The notes: generated by a model from the letters alone, not told the origin. A stretch of DNA of 64,000 nucleotides from Caldilineales bacterium (GCA_019695115.1 JAIBAP010000028.1:1-64000); one strand, 5' to 3'. Shown: positions 17,372-25,899, counted from the first letter of the stretch. A program made the numbers and translations.

Positions 17372-18229
17372 TCAGGCATCGCGGCGGCGCAGGAACACCG
17401 CCCAGTAGATGGCGGCGACCAACGCGACGCCGCCGATGATGTTGCCGATGGTGACGGGGATGAGGTTGTTGAGGAAAAAGGCGTTCCAGGTCAGGCCGCT
17501 CAGGTCGAGCTTGGCCGTCTCGGCGGCTTTGGCGGCGAAGGCCGGGTCGAATTGCTTGATCAGCAGTCCGATGGGGATGAAGTACATGTTGGCGATGCTG
17601 TGCTCGAACCCGGCGGCGACGAAAGCGGTGATCGGGAAGAGGATGGCGGCGATCTTGTCGATGGTGCTGCGGGCGCTGAAGGTGAGCCACACGGCCAGAC
17701 AGACCAGGGCGTTGCAGAGGATGCCGAGGACGATGGCCTGGCTGAAGCCGAGGTGAGCCTTGCTGTTGGCGATGCTCAAGGCCGTCGTCCCCACGGCGCC
17801 GCCGCCGAAGGTGTATTGCCGGGCGATGAAGACGAGCACGGCCGTGCCCAGGGCGCCGACGAAGTTGCCAAAGTAGACGATGACCCAGTTGCGCAGCAGG
17901 GCGGTGGTGGTCACTTTGCGGCTGGCCCAGGCCATGACGATGAGGTTGTTGCCGGTGAAAAGCTCGGCCCCGCCGACGACGACGAGAATGAGGCCGAGGC
18001 AGAAGACCAGGCCGGTGAGCAGGCGGGTGACGCCATAGGGCCAGGCTCCGCCGGTGCCGGCGGCGATGGTGGTGGCGAAAACGGCGCCCAGGGCGATGAA
18101 AGCGCCGGCCAGGATCGCCAGGGCGATCATTTCCAGCGTTTTCGTCTCGGCCTTGCGCACGCCGACGTACTCGGCGCGCCGCGCCATTTCGGCCGGAAGA
18201 AGGGCATCGATGCGGATTTCAGTGGTCAT
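17372..18229 (-). CDS. focA: Formate/nitrite transporter (FocA family)
   Basis: A 285-aa pentameric channel protein with six membrane segments. Channel hallmarks are ELFTGNNLIVMAWASRK (the first helix break) and AAGFEHSIANMYFIPIG with the conserved pore His, then NNLIPVTIGNIIGG (the second break). It moves formate or related monovalent anions. In this place, beside methylene-THF reductase and the methyltransferase acsE, formate uptake or release linked with the methyl branch is the natural job (inference). No formate-THF ligase or formate dehydrogenase lies in the window. Confidence 0.9.
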   Translation of the reverse strand: MTTEIRIDALLPAEMARRAEYVGVRKAETKTLEMIALAILAGAFIALGAVFATTIAAGTGGAWPYGVTRLLTGLVFCLGLILVVVGGAELFTGNNLIVMAWASRKVTTTALLRNWVIVYFGNFVGALGTAVLVFIARQYTFGGGAVGTTALSIANSKAHLGFSQAIVLGILCNALVCLAVWLTFSARSTIDKIAAILFPITAFVAAGFEHSIANMYFIPIGLLIKQFDPAFAAKAAETAKLDLSGLTWNAFFLNNLIPVTIGNIIGGVALVAAIYWAVFLRRRDA

Positions 18230-18269
18230 TGTTGGTTGTTGTTGTTGGATGTGAGGTGGTTGATGTTTG

Positions 18270-18349
18270 TTATTGGTAATTGGTTATTGGAGATTGGAGA
18301 TTGACGCTAATCTCCAATAACTAATCTCCAATCTCCAATTACCAATTAC
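18270..18349. repeat. Hairpin-forming simple-sequence block between acsE and focA
   Basis: The left part (18270-18303) consists of attgg/agattgg words and the right part (18307-18349) of their complements (tctccaat, taccaat), so the block folds into a long imperfect hairpin. It reaches the acsE stop codon and can act as its terminator on the minus strand. The word used here differs from those at other junctions of the cluster. Confidence 0.75.
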
Positions 18350-19269
18350 TGCTCCAAATAGCCATCAGCATAGATAACTCTGTTGAGCAGAATCTGGACG
18401 GTCTTCCAGATGGCCAGTTGGTCGGGGTCGGTGAGGTCGAAGTCGTGGGGCGATGGCTCCTCCATGGCGGCGATGCGGTCGTGTAAGGCGAGATAGCAGC
18501 GCCCGACCGGGGTGCTGCCGTCGCGCGTCTCGATGATGCGGATGACGTTCTTCTGCTCATGGTCGAAGGGGTCGGCGATCATCATCTTCAGGCCCGCGCC
18601 CATCAGCATGGCGGCGTAGGTGCGGTTGATGAGCGGCCGGTTTTCCTTCGGCACGGCATTCGAAACGTTGGAAAGGCCCACCGAGATGGGCGGGGTCGGG
18701 TCCCAGGCCACTTGCAGGGTCTGGATGGCGCCGATCAGCTCCGGGCAGTATTGCTGGCAACCGGAGACAGTCAGCACCAGGGGGTCGATGATCAGGTCGG
18801 AGATGGGGAAGTCGATATCCAAGGCGCGGGGGATGAGCTTCTCGATGGCGATGTTGACGCGCTCATCGGCGCTGACCGGGATGCCCGATTGCCCCATGGT
18901 CAGGGCGATGAGCCGGGCGCCGTACTGCTTCGCCACCAGCGGCACTCGCTCCAGCCGCTCCGGCTCGGCGCTGGTCGAGTTGATGAGCGGTTGGGCTTTG
19001 GTCACGCGCTTCAGCCCGGCCTCGATGCCCAGCAGGTTGGTGCTGTCGAAGCTGAGGGGGACATCGACCACGGCCTCGACCGTTTGCACCATCCAGGGGA
19101 AGACCTCCTCCCAATCGGCCTTGCGCGGCCCCAGGTTGAGGTCGAGGGCCTGGGCGCCGTGCTCGACCTGGCGCACGGCCAGATCCTGGAAGAATTTGGC
19201 ATCGCGCGCCTTCAGCGCCTCTTTGACTTTGTCAGAAATGATGTGGATGTTTTCGCCGATGATGTACAT
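18346..19269 (-). CDS. acsE: Methyltetrahydrofolate:corrinoid/iron-sulfur protein methyltransferase
   Basis: A 307-aa pterin-binding TIM-barrel enzyme. Characteristic parts are the start MYIIGENIHIISDKVKEALK, ALDLNLGPRKADWEEVFPWM, the folate-site sequences PLSFDSTNLLGIEAGL and PLINSTSAEPERL, and ISVGLSNVSNAVPKENRPL. It transfers the methyl group of methyl-THF to the cobalt of the AcsCD corrinoid protein. The start at 19269 (MYIIGENI) was chosen because the extra upstream frame is simple sequence. It lies in the WL cluster between acsV and focA. Confidence 0.92.
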   Translation of the reverse strand: MYIIGENIHIISDKVKEALKARDAKFFQDLAVRQVEHGAQALDLNLGPRKADWEEVFPWMVQTVEAVVDVPLSFDSTNLLGIEAGLKRVTKAQPLINSTSAEPERLERVPLVAKQYGARLIALTMGQSGIPVSADERVNIAIEKLIPRALDIDFPISDLIIDPLVLTVSGCQQYCPELIGAIQTLQVAWDPTPPISVGLSNVSNAVPKENRPLINRTYAAMLMGAGLKMMIADPFDHEQKNVIRIIETRDGSTPVGRCYLALHDRIAAMEEPSPHDFDLTDPDQLAIWKTVQILLNRVIYADGYLEQ

Positions 19270-19282
19270 GGTTTCCTCGTGA

Positions 19283-19355
19283 TTGCGGAATTCGGATTGC
19301 GAATTGCGAAATGAAGGATGAACTGCCCATTTCGCAATCCGCAATCCGCATTTCG
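19283..19355. repeat. Hairpin-forming simple-sequence block upstream of acsE
   Basis: CGGATTGCGAATTGCGAAAT-type words on the left are complementary to ATTTCGCAATCCGCAATCCG at about 19329-19348, separated by a short loop. A second run of the same words lies at 19577-19616. It fills the gap between acsE and the four-helix-bundle fragment. Confidence 0.75.
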
Positions 19356-19359
19356 AGAT

Positions 19360-19572
19360 TTACTTGCTGGCGACGATGCCAATTTTGTGAATAAAGTCGT
19401 CGCGCGATTCGGCGCGATTGGCCTCTCGATCATTGGCGCCGAACGATGTTCCTGCCTTCAGAAGTTGATAGCCCATCACACTCGTAACTGTGTTTCTGGG
19501 CAAAGAAGCCACAAACTTGATCGTCCGCAAAGCAAACTGCTTCGTCCGCTTTTCCAGATCGCTCTTGTCCAT
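19360..19572 (-). pseudogene. Four-helix-bundle protein (S23/IVP type), C-terminally truncated
   Basis: A 70-aa fragment starting MDKSDLEKRTKQFALRTIKF, with the family core LLKAGTSFGANDREANRAES. This is the four-helix-bundle family first seen as intervening-sequence proteins of 23S rRNA genes. The family is usually about 115-125 aa; here the frame stops after DFIHKIGIVASK, where a further helix pair is expected, so it is probably a decayed copy. It is inserted between acsV and acsE and flanked on both sides by the same cgcaatccg words. Confidence 0.7.
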
Positions 19573-19579
19573 ACGTTCC

Positions 19580-21520
19580 TCATTTCGCAATCCGCAATCC
19601 GAAATCCGAAATCCCAGCAGTTACTGACGGAAAGAGATTTGCATTCGTGTGCGGTAAAAAGAGAGCCGACATGAACGCCTCGTAGAAACTGTTGTCGGCG
19701 GACAACTCGATATAGGTCATGCGGGCGGCAATGTCCTGGATGCGCTTGCGGGCGGCGGGGTCGAGCAAGGCCCGGTAGGCGCCCAGCACGGCGGTGTTGC
19801 CCAGGAAATGGAAGCGATCCCAGGGCAGGTCGGGCAGCAGGCCGATCTGCACCGCCTTTTCGACATTGATGTACTTGCCGAACGAGCCGCCGATCAGCAC
19901 CCGCTCCACCGCCGACAACGGCGCGCCCAGGCGCTCGGCCAGCACCGTGAATCCGGCGTAGATGGCGGCTTTGGCCCGGATCAGGTTGTCGATGTCCACC
20001 CGATTGATGGCGATGTCGCGCCCGTGTGCGGTCTCGGCGGCCCAGGCCACCACATACTCCGGCCCGTGCTCGCCCTCGCGAGTGCGCGGCGTCGGCAGAT
20101 CCAATTTCACATTCCCGGCCTTGTCCACGACGCCGGTCAGGAACATCTCGGCCAGAAGCGAGATGAGGCCAGAGCCGCAGAGACCGCGCGCCTTTTCGTT
20201 GCCGATGACGCGATAGCTTGGCTCGAAGCTGGCGCCGTTGATCCACACTTCCTCGATAGCCCCGCGCGTCGCTCGCATCCCATCCACCACGCCCGCGCCC
20301 TCGAAGGCCGGCCCGGCCGAACAGGCGCAGGCCACCAGCCATTCGTTCGAGCCGAGCACCATCTCGCCGTTGGTGCCCACATCCAGGAACAGCGTCAACT
20401 GCTCGCTTTCGCCCGCGCCTGATGACAGCACCCCGGCCGTGATGTCGGCCCCCACATAGCTGGCCACGCCCGGCAGACAATCCACCGCCGCTTCGGGGTT
20501 CACCGCCAGCCCCGTCTCGGCTGCGGTCAGGGGCGGGACGTCGTTCACGGCGGTGACGAAGGGCGCCAGGCGGATGCTGGCCGCGGGCAGACCCAGGAAG
20601 AGGTGGATCATGGTGCTGTTCCCGGCCACCACCGCCTTGACGATGTCGTTCGCATCCGCCCCCGCCCGCTGGCAGGCGCGCTCGATCAGCCCATTGATCG
20701 TTTCCAGCACCCTCGCCCGCAGCTCCTCGGCCCCGCCGTTCTTGCTGGCATAGATGATGCGCGAGATCACATCCTCCCCACGGGCGATCTGGCCGTTGTA
20801 TTCCGCCGCCTGCGCCCGCACCTGGCCGCTCACCAAATCCACCAGCCAGACGGTGACGGTGGTGGTGCCGATGTCGATGGCCAGCCCCCACAGCGGCGTC
20901 GTTTCAGCCACGTGGCCGGGGCGCAGGTCGATGAGGCGCGCCGGGCAATTGGGCGAGCAATCCCAGTCGGGGATGTCGAGGATGGCCGTGACCTGCCAAT
21001 CGCCCTGGCGCAGCACGCCGCCGATCCGCCGCAACAGCGGCAGCGAGATGGCAACGTCGCTGCGGTCGCTCTGGCGGCGCAGGGCCGTGCGCAGGCGGCT
21101 CCAGTCATCGGCCTGGTCGTCCAGGCTGGGCGGGGTCAAGCTCAACGACAGGCGGTGGATGGTCTGATGGGTGCGGAAGTGGTAGCCAGCCGGGACCTGC
21201 ACCTCGGCGGCCACGCGGTCGACCGTCAGCCGGCGCTCGACCTTCTCCTGCGGCGGGACGAGCACCGTGGCGTCGCCTTCGACCACCGTCTGGCAGGCGA
21301 GGGCGTAGCCCTGGGCGATGTCCTCGGCCGAAAGCCGCAACGAACTCCGCCGCCGCACGCTCCCAGACGCCACCTGCACGGCGCAGCGCCCGCAGCGCCC
21401 CTGCCCGCCGCACGGCTGGTTGATCTCGACCCCCGCCAGCCGCGCCGCCTCGGTCAGCAGGGCGCCGGTGGCGACGCGAGCGGCGTGGGTAGAGTCGAAA
21501 AGGACGGTATGTTGGCTCAT
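19580..21520 (-). CDS. acsV: Reductive activator of the corrinoid protein (2Fe-2S/ASKHA ATPase, AcsV/RACo type)
   Basis: A 646-aa protein. The N-terminal plant-type 2Fe-2S domain is QPCGGQGRCGRCAVQV with the fourth Cys in YALACQTVV. The C-terminal half is the DUF4445/ASKHA ATP-binding fold: PLWGLAIDIGTTTVTVWLVD, VAGNSTMIHLFLGLP, LTLFLDVGTNGEMVLG and ERVLIGGSFGKYINVEKA. It uses ATP to re-reduce accidentally oxidised Co(II) of the corrinoid iron-sulfur protein to Co(I). The start at 21520 overlaps the stop of the HicB-like gene (ATGA), so translation is coupled to it. The last 20 residues run into simple sequence. Confidence 0.9.
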   Translation of the reverse strand: MSQHTVLFDSTHAARVATGALLTEAARLAGVEINQPCGGQGRCGRCAVQVASGSVRRRSSLRLSAEDIAQGYALACQTVVEGDATVLVPPQEKVERRLTVDRVAAEVQVPAGYHFRTHQTIHRLSLSLTPPSLDDQADDWSRLRTALRRQSDRSDVAISLPLLRRIGGVLRQGDWQVTAILDIPDWDCSPNCPARLIDLRPGHVAETTPLWGLAIDIGTTTVTVWLVDLVSGQVRAQAAEYNGQIARGEDVISRIIYASKNGGAEELRARVLETINGLIERACQRAGADANDIVKAVVAGNSTMIHLFLGLPAASIRLAPFVTAVNDVPPLTAAETGLAVNPEAAVDCLPGVASYVGADITAGVLSSGAGESEQLTLFLDVGTNGEMVLGSNEWLVACACSAGPAFEGAGVVDGMRATRGAIEEVWINGASFEPSYRVIGNEKARGLCGSGLISLLAEMFLTGVVDKAGNVKLDLPTPRTREGEHGPEYVVAWAAETAHGRDIAINRVDIDNLIRAKAAIYAGFTVLAERLGAPLSAVERVLIGGSFGKYINVEKAVQIGLLPDLPWDRFHFLGNTAVLGAYRALLDPAARKRIQDIAARMTYIELSADNSFYEAFMSALFLPHTNANLFPSVTAGISDFGLRIAK

Positions 21521-21861
21521 GCCTGGCCTAACTCGGCGGATTTCAGCGATGTTTCGAGCACTTCGCCCACCCAACTGTTCAGGCTCTTCCTGGCCATGCG
21601 GGCGCGCAGGTACAGGTCTCGATGCAGCTCGGGGGAAATGCGCACCACGAATTTGCCGGAGAAAGGTCTCTCCGGCTCCTCGCCGCGCACAGCGCAGAAC
21701 TCAAGATAGTCGTCAACCGAGTCGTGAAACGCCCCGCGCAGTTCCTCGACCGACGTGCCCTGAAAGGTGATCACGTCGCGCAGATTGACCACCTCGCCGT
21801 GGAAAATACCGGCTTCGTCGTCATATTCGACTCTGCCAACATAGCCTTTGTAGGTCATCAT
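21517..21861 (-). CDS. HicB-family antitoxin-like protein, translationally coupled to acsV
   Basis: A 114-aa protein with an N-terminal HicB fold (RVEYDDEAGIFHGEVVNL, TFQGTSVEELRGAFHDSV) and a C-terminal ribbon-helix-helix (GKFVVRISPELHRDLYLRAR). HicB normally neutralises the RNase HicA, but no HicA (about 60-80 aa, dsRBD-like) is found on either side, so this is an orphan. It may now work as a DNA-binding regulator. Its stop overlaps the acsV start by 4 bp. Two Met codons (21861 and 21858) are possible starts. Confidence 0.85.
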   Translation of the reverse strand: MMTYKGYVGRVEYDDEAGIFHGEVVNLRDVITFQGTSVEELRGAFHDSVDDYLEFCAVRGEEPERPFSGKFVVRISPELHRDLYLRARMARKSLNSWVGEVLETSLKSAELGQA

Positions 21862-21881
21862 GGTCTCTTCTCAGGATGGCT

Positions 21882-22343
21882 TCAATTCGGCAGCCGGCCC
21901 ATCACCCCCATCATCCACTTCATGCACTTGTGGCCGAAGTCGAAGAACATCAGCGGGCAGCCGGCGGCGATGACGGTGATGCCGTTCTCACGGCAATACT
22001 GCGCCGCTGCATCCGAGTGGCTGCCGGGCATGAAGGTATTGTCGTGCATCCACACGCGGGGCGCACCCCCCTGTTTGGCGTCGCGCACGATCCCTTCGAC
22101 CAGCTCCGGCTTGGTGCTGATGACGACGCCATCGACGCCGCCGGGGATGGCTTGCAGGGTGGGGTAACAGGGGTCCCCTTCGACGGCGTCGGCGTTGGGG
22201 TTGACGGCGAAGACCTGGTAGCCTTTGCTGCGCAGCGTCTTATAGATCAAGTTGGCGGCATCCTGCTTACTGCGCGAGACGCCCACCACAGCAATGCGTT
22301 TTTGGGCCAGGAAATCCTGGGCCAGGGTATTGAGATTTGACAT
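21882..22343 (-). CDS. CoA-binding domain protein (YccU-like)
   Basis: A 153-aa Rossmann-like CoA-binding domain: RIAVVGVSRSKQDAANLIYK, then GYQVFAVNPNADAVEGDPCY and GGVDGVVISTKPE, and near the end GITVIAAGCPLMFFDFGHKC. It resembles the CoA-binding part of succinyl-CoA synthetase alpha without a catalytic domain. A role in CoA or acyl-CoA sensing in the WL cluster is possible but unproven. The HicB-like gene starts 20 bp downstream. Confidence 0.85.
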   Translation of the reverse strand: MSNLNTLAQDFLAQKRIAVVGVSRSKQDAANLIYKTLRSKGYQVFAVNPNADAVEGDPCYPTLQAIPGGVDGVVISTKPELVEGIVRDAKQGGAPRVWMHDNTFMPGSHSDAAAQYCRENGITVIAAGCPLMFFDFGHKCMKWMMGVMGRLPN

Positions 22344-22377
22344 AGCTTATGATTTTTTGCTTTCTGGTTACCAAGAG

Positions 22378-22584
22378 CCACGAATTGCACGAATTCGCGC
22401 GAAAAGCCTACAGCCTGATTTCGTGAAAATTCGTGAAATTCGTGGCAAAAAACCGACCTGTCGTTCAAAGAACTTCCTTTTGCACGAATTTGCACGAAAA
22501 ACCTACAGCCTGATTTCGTGAAAATTCGTGCAATTCGTGAAATTCGTGGCGAAAAACTGACCTGTCGTTCAGAGAACTTCCTTC
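22378..22584. repeat. Duplicated segment and hairpins between acsC and the CoA-binding gene
   Basis: A segment with cctacagcctgatttcgtg, gaaattcgtggc and gacctgtcgttca at about 22408-22481 is repeated at about 22502-22584. The second copy includes the last codons of acsC (gagaacttcctt region), so the first copy is a duplicate of the acsC 3' end plus its downstream sequence. Cacgaatt words at 22378 onward are complementary to aattcgtg words and form hairpins. Nothing else is seen in the 225-bp gap. Confidence 0.8.
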
Positions 22585-23906
22585 ATGAACCGGGGCAGAT
22601 CGACCGCCTCGCGCGGGCCGACGTGGATTTCCCAGCCGGGCAGCTCGGCCTCCAGCTCGCCAGAGAGCACAGCCACATGACCGGGGAGGACGATGCGCTT
22701 GCGGGCGACCTTGTCGGCCAGGCCGAAACGCTTCACATCCTTGGCGATGCGCTCAGCGTCGAACTTGCCCGCGGCCCAGGCCGTCAGCACGCTCATGCCC
22801 TCGGCGTCGGCTACCACCAGCCAGGCCGGCAGCCCCGACCCTTCGACCTCGTTGGCCACGCTGAAATAGGTGATACTGAAGTTGGTCGTGACCAGCACCG
22901 GGTCTTCGGGTTTGGGATTGTTGATCTCGTACACGCCCGGCTGCACCTGGATGGGCTTTTGCGGGTCGGTGTAGATGTTCTGCCGCAGCACAAGCAGCGG
23001 ATAGACGTGTTCGGGCGCAAAGTGGTCGATGACGACGAAGCCGGCGTACTTGGCGATAGCCTGCGCCGCCAGCATAGACTCAGCAGCAGCGTCTGGCGCC
23101 ACCGAGGGAAAAGCAATGATGGGGAAGCCCAACGGCCGGAAGTTCTTCTTCAGCGCCAGCCGGCGGATTTGCGTGTTGAGCGCCAGCGAAGCGCCGAAAT
23201 CCCGCGCGCCGGGGTCGAGCACCATATCTTCGACGCCCTTGCCCTTGATCTTCTCGGTCAAATCGGCCAGCCCGTCCAGGTCGGCGGCGCTGACGATCAG
23301 CGGGACTTTGTTCTGCGCCGCCAGATCGGCCATCTCGGCCCAGTTGTCGGCAGCGGCCATGCCGATCAGCGGCGTTTCCCCGCCCAGCGCGGCCAGCCCG
23401 GCCGCCAATGCCGCCGCCTTGCCCAGCAGGGTGAGCGGGCGCTGGCTGGCCCCGCGCACGGCCTTCACCGCCGCGGCGAAGCTCGCCGGGTCGCCGGCAA
23501 CCGACTCGACGGCGAAGCCATCGATGGTCAGGTCGATGCCGACATAGTTCACGCGGTAGGCGTCGGCTGCCGCGACTTTGGCCGCGATCTCTCCCGCGCT
23601 CAGGTCGTCGCCCACGCGCACGAACAGGCCCGGCCGGTTGTAGAACGTCTTCTCGTGGCGGAAGAGGACGACCTCGTTGCCGGCTTTCACCTGGTTGCCG
23701 TTGGCGCGCAGCGAGATCAGACGCACGGGCGGGGCCGCCGACTCGGAAAGCTGAGCTTTGGCGTCTTCCTTGACATGCGGACAGGCCGCCAATTCGACCT
23801 GCTTCGCCGCCAATTTCATGGCAAAAGCCAAACAGGTGGGAAAACCGCAGTCTTTGCAGTTTGTCTGCGGCAGCAGTTTATAGATTTGAATGCCGGATAA
23901 AGCCAT
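22569..23906 (-). CDS. acsC: Corrinoid/iron-sulfur protein large subunit
   Basis: A 445-aa gamma subunit of the CODH/ACS corrinoid protein. The N-terminal [4Fe-4S] motif is TNCKDCGFPTCLAFAMKLA with the fourth Cys in LAACPHV. A central TIM barrel (YRVNYVGIDLTIDGFAVE, GVEDMVLDPGARDFGASL) follows, and the C-terminal domain (FSITYFSVANEVEGSGLPAW) carries the corrinoid. It accepts the methyl group from AcsE and passes it to the A-cluster of AcsB. AAGGAGATAACCC precedes the start. acsD lies upstream in the same direction, separated by a simple-sequence block of about 130 bp. Confidence 0.92.
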   Translation of the reverse strand: MALSGIQIYKLLPQTNCKDCGFPTCLAFAMKLAAKQVELAACPHVKEDAKAQLSESAAPPVRLISLRANGNQVKAGNEVVLFRHEKTFYNRPGLFVRVGDDLSAGEIAAKVAAADAYRVNYVGIDLTIDGFAVESVAGDPASFAAAVKAVRGASQRPLTLLGKAAALAAGLAALGGETPLIGMAAADNWAEMADLAAQNKVPLIVSAADLDGLADLTEKIKGKGVEDMVLDPGARDFGASLALNTQIRRLALKKNFRPLGFPIIAFPSVAPDAAAESMLAAQAIAKYAGFVVIDHFAPEHVYPLLVLRQNIYTDPQKPIQVQPGVYEINNPKPEDPVLVTTNFSITYFSVANEVEGSGLPAWLVVADAEGMSVLTAWAAGKFDAERIAKDVKRFGLADKVARKRIVLPGHVAVLSGELEAELPGWEIHVGPREAVDLPRFMKEVL

Positions 23907-23925
23907 GGGTTATCTCCTTTCGGGG

Positions 23926-24043
23926 TATTGCGGGTTCCGTGTTCCGTATCCCGTACTACGCAACACGCATCACGCATCACGCAACACGCATCACGCAACA
24001 CGCATCACGCAACACGCATCACGCATCACGCATCACGTTTCAC
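23926..24043. repeat. Simple-sequence block of heptamer words between acsD and acsC
   Basis: Many copies of acgcatc and acgcaac alternate, preceded by ttccgtgttccgt on the left. The words are the same family as at 7910-8073, 31428-31504 and 33558-33632. The block reaches the acsD stop codon. Confidence 0.9.
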
Positions 24044-25002
24044 GCCTTCATCAAACCCTCGATCGCGATCCGCACCCGCCTTATGCTTTCGGGATGGCGG
24101 AGGACGACGATATCGGCGCCGGATTCGAGCAGCGAGACGGCCGTGAGGGTTTCCCAGGCGACCCCGCGCTCGGTCCAGTCGCCCCAGGCCGAGGGCACAC
24201 CGGCGCCGACCTTTGCCTCTTTCGTCTTCCAGGCCTCGAAACCAGGGGTGACGAGCATGGGCAATTGGGTCATGCGGTCGCCTTGCAAGGCGGCCAGCCG
24301 CAGCCGCTCCATCACCGAGTAGCCATACTCGATGCCGTAGCCGACGGCGCCGGTGGTGGGGTCCATGATCACGCGGTCGAGCGGCATGCCCATATCGGTG
24401 ATCAGGATGTTGAGCTGCTTGGCAAGATTGACATCCATGGGCGTGCGGGCGCTGACGAGATGGCCGTTGGCCATGGCCGTGGCCACGATGGTGCGATAGT
24501 TCTTGTCTTCGCAGATGCCCAGCAGCAGCCGCTCGCCCTTGGTCGCTTCGGCCACCGCCACCAACAAGTTGTTGTCGGCGTCGGCCTGGCCCGGCCCGAA
24601 GACGGCAAGGGGCAAGTCGCAAGCCGCAAGTACGGACTTCACCGCCGCCACAGCCGCAGCCGGCGTCGTCGGTTTGCCGTTGGCGTCGTTCAGGCTGAGG
24701 GCAAGGACGATGAGGTCGGCCCCGGTTTCGGCGGCGGCTTTGGCCCAGGCGCCGGGGTCGTTGGCCGCCTCGCCCCAGGCCTGCAGCAGCACCGGCGACC
24801 AGTCATCCGGCCGGCGGTCTTTGATCTCGACGGCGATGAGCGGCCGGTTCGGCGTAGGCGCCTCGAAGTGCATAAAGGGCAGCGTCTTCTCGCCGCCGAC
24901 GATGACGGTGTGGCTGCGCGTGCCGCCCTCGCCGGCCGTGGCGCCGAGGGTGATAGCCTGGACGGAGCCGGGCCAGGCGTCTTTGAGGATTTCGACGGGC
25001 AT
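24040..25002 (-). CDS. acsD: Corrinoid/iron-sulfur protein small subunit (CODH/ACS delta)
   Basis: A 320-aa TIM-barrel delta subunit that pairs with AcsC. It has the family start VEILKDAWPGSVQAITLGAT, ETGADLIVLALSLNDANG and the segment RVIMDPTTGAVGYGIEYGYS. It has no metal site of its own and shapes the corrinoid pocket together with AcsC. The start at 25002 has AGGAG 8 nt upstream. Upstream lies the 48-bp palindrome at 25022-25069 and then the HigBA-like pair, so this gene may need its own promoter. Confidence 0.92.
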   Translation of the reverse strand: MPVEILKDAWPGSVQAITLGATAGEGGTRSHTVIVGGEKTLPFMHFEAPTPNRPLIAVEIKDRRPDDWSPVLLQAWGEAANDPGAWAKAAAETGADLIVLALSLNDANGKPTTPAAAVAAVKSVLAACDLPLAVFGPGQADADNNLLVAVAEATKGERLLLGICEDKNYRTIVATAMANGHLVSARTPMDVNLAKQLNILITDMGMPLDRVIMDPTTGAVGYGIEYGYSVMERLRLAALQGDRMTQLPMLVTPGFEAWKTKEAKVGAGVPSAWGDWTERGVAWETLTAVSLLESGADIVVLRHPESIRRVRIAIEGLMKA

Positions 25003-25021
25003 GGGTTTCTCCTGGTTTCGG

Positions 25022-25069
25022 AAGTGCGACGCACCTCCGAGCAACCGTAGGTTGCCGTGCGTCGCACTT
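25022..25069. repeat. 48-bp palindromic element, copy 1
   Basis: Three internal hairpins lie in 48 bp: GTGCG-A-CGCAC, GCAACC-GTA-GGTTGC and GTGCG-T-CGCAC; the two end arms also pair with each other. The reverse complement occurs at 40869-40916 with one difference. It lies between the HigA-like gene and acsD. There is no coding capacity, which fits a REP/MITE-like element. Confidence 0.9.
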
Positions 25070-25083
25070 GGAAAGTGACTGCT

Positions 25084-25446
25084 CTATTCGCTCAAGCCTG
25101 GTTCCGGCTCGGCAAGGGACAAGGTCATGGGGTTTGGTTCGTAGGTCGTCAGGTTCTCGACCTCGACGGCGATGCGTAAACCGACGCTACGGAGCAAGGA
25201 GTTCAGGCTTGCCAGTTGCGGATTGCCCGTCGCCGATAGCATTTTGTAAAGGCTCTCACGGTTGAGGCGGGTTTCGCGGGCGACTTTGGTCATGCCGCGC
25301 GCCTGGATGATATCGCGTAGAGCTAACATGAAGACTTGTTGGTCGCCATCCTCGATGGCTGCGTTCAGATAGGCTGCCGCCTCCTCAGGGTCTTGCAGAT
25401 CTTCGAGTAAGCCATCGATGTAGGGTCGTGTAGGGGGGTAGCTCAT
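25084..25446 (-). CDS. HigA-type antitoxin (probable addiction module antidote)
   Basis: A 120-aa protein. A flexible N-terminal part is followed by the XRE-like helix-turn-helix FMLALRDIIQARGMTKVARE and TRLNRESLYKMLSATGNPQL, then the dimer-forming end SLLRSVGLRIAVEVENL. This is the 'probable addiction module antidote protein' family. Its ATG overlaps the toxin stop (ATGA, 25443-25446) and is preceded by GGAGG. The pair sits inside the WL cluster between acsB and acsD. Confidence 0.85.
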   Translation of the reverse strand: MSYPPTRPYIDGLLEDLQDPEEAAAYLNAAIEDGDQQVFMLALRDIIQARGMTKVARETRLNRESLYKMLSATGNPQLASLNSLLRSVGLRIAVEVENLTTYEPNPMTLSLAEPEPGLSE

Positions 25447-25781
25447 GATTTCCTCCGTTGGTATTCCGACCAATGTGCCTGCGCCAGCGCGACATCTTGA
25501 GACTGGGTCCGTTTATCGCCGCCGCACAACAAGAGGACGACCGCATTGCCTTGCCGCCCGAAATAGACGCGATAGCCAGGGCCGTAGTCGATGCGAAGTT
25601 CGTTGATACCGCCGCCAACTGAATGGCTATCGCCGAAGTTACCAACGCGCACGCGGTTGATACGAGCTCGCACTCGAATGCGCGCTTCTCGATCGCGCAG
25701 ATGGTCAAGCCAATCCCTAAAGGGGCTATGCCCATCCTCGGTCTGGTACTCGAGGACTTCGATGGTGACGGTGTCAAGCAT
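25443..25781 (-). CDS. HigB/RelE-superfamily toxin (Gp49-like)
   Basis: A 112-aa RelE-fold toxin: EDGHSPFRDWLDHLRDREAR, INRVRVGNFGDSHSVGGGIN, ELRIDYGPGYRVYFGRQG and VVLLLCGGDKRTQSQDV are the family blocks of the phage-derived Gp49-like/HigB group. It would be a ribosome-dependent or free mRNA interferase neutralised by the next gene. The toxin-first order with a 4-bp overlap is typical of higBA. It starts 118 bp upstream (low-coordinate side) of nothing else; the acsB stop lies 119 bp away. Confidence 0.85.
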   Translation of the reverse strand: MLDTVTIEVLEYQTEDGHSPFRDWLDHLRDREARIRVRARINRVRVGNFGDSHSVGGGINELRIDYGPGYRVYFGRQGNAVVLLLCGGDKRTQSQDVALAQAHWSEYQRRKS

Positions 25782-25899
25782 AGTGTAGCATAAAAGCTAC
25801 GGATTATCAACGGAGAGGCAAGGAAATCAGTAGCCGGTAGATCGGGAAATCGGAGCTGCATTCGCCAGGGTTCCCGATCTACCGGCCTTCAGGTCTACA

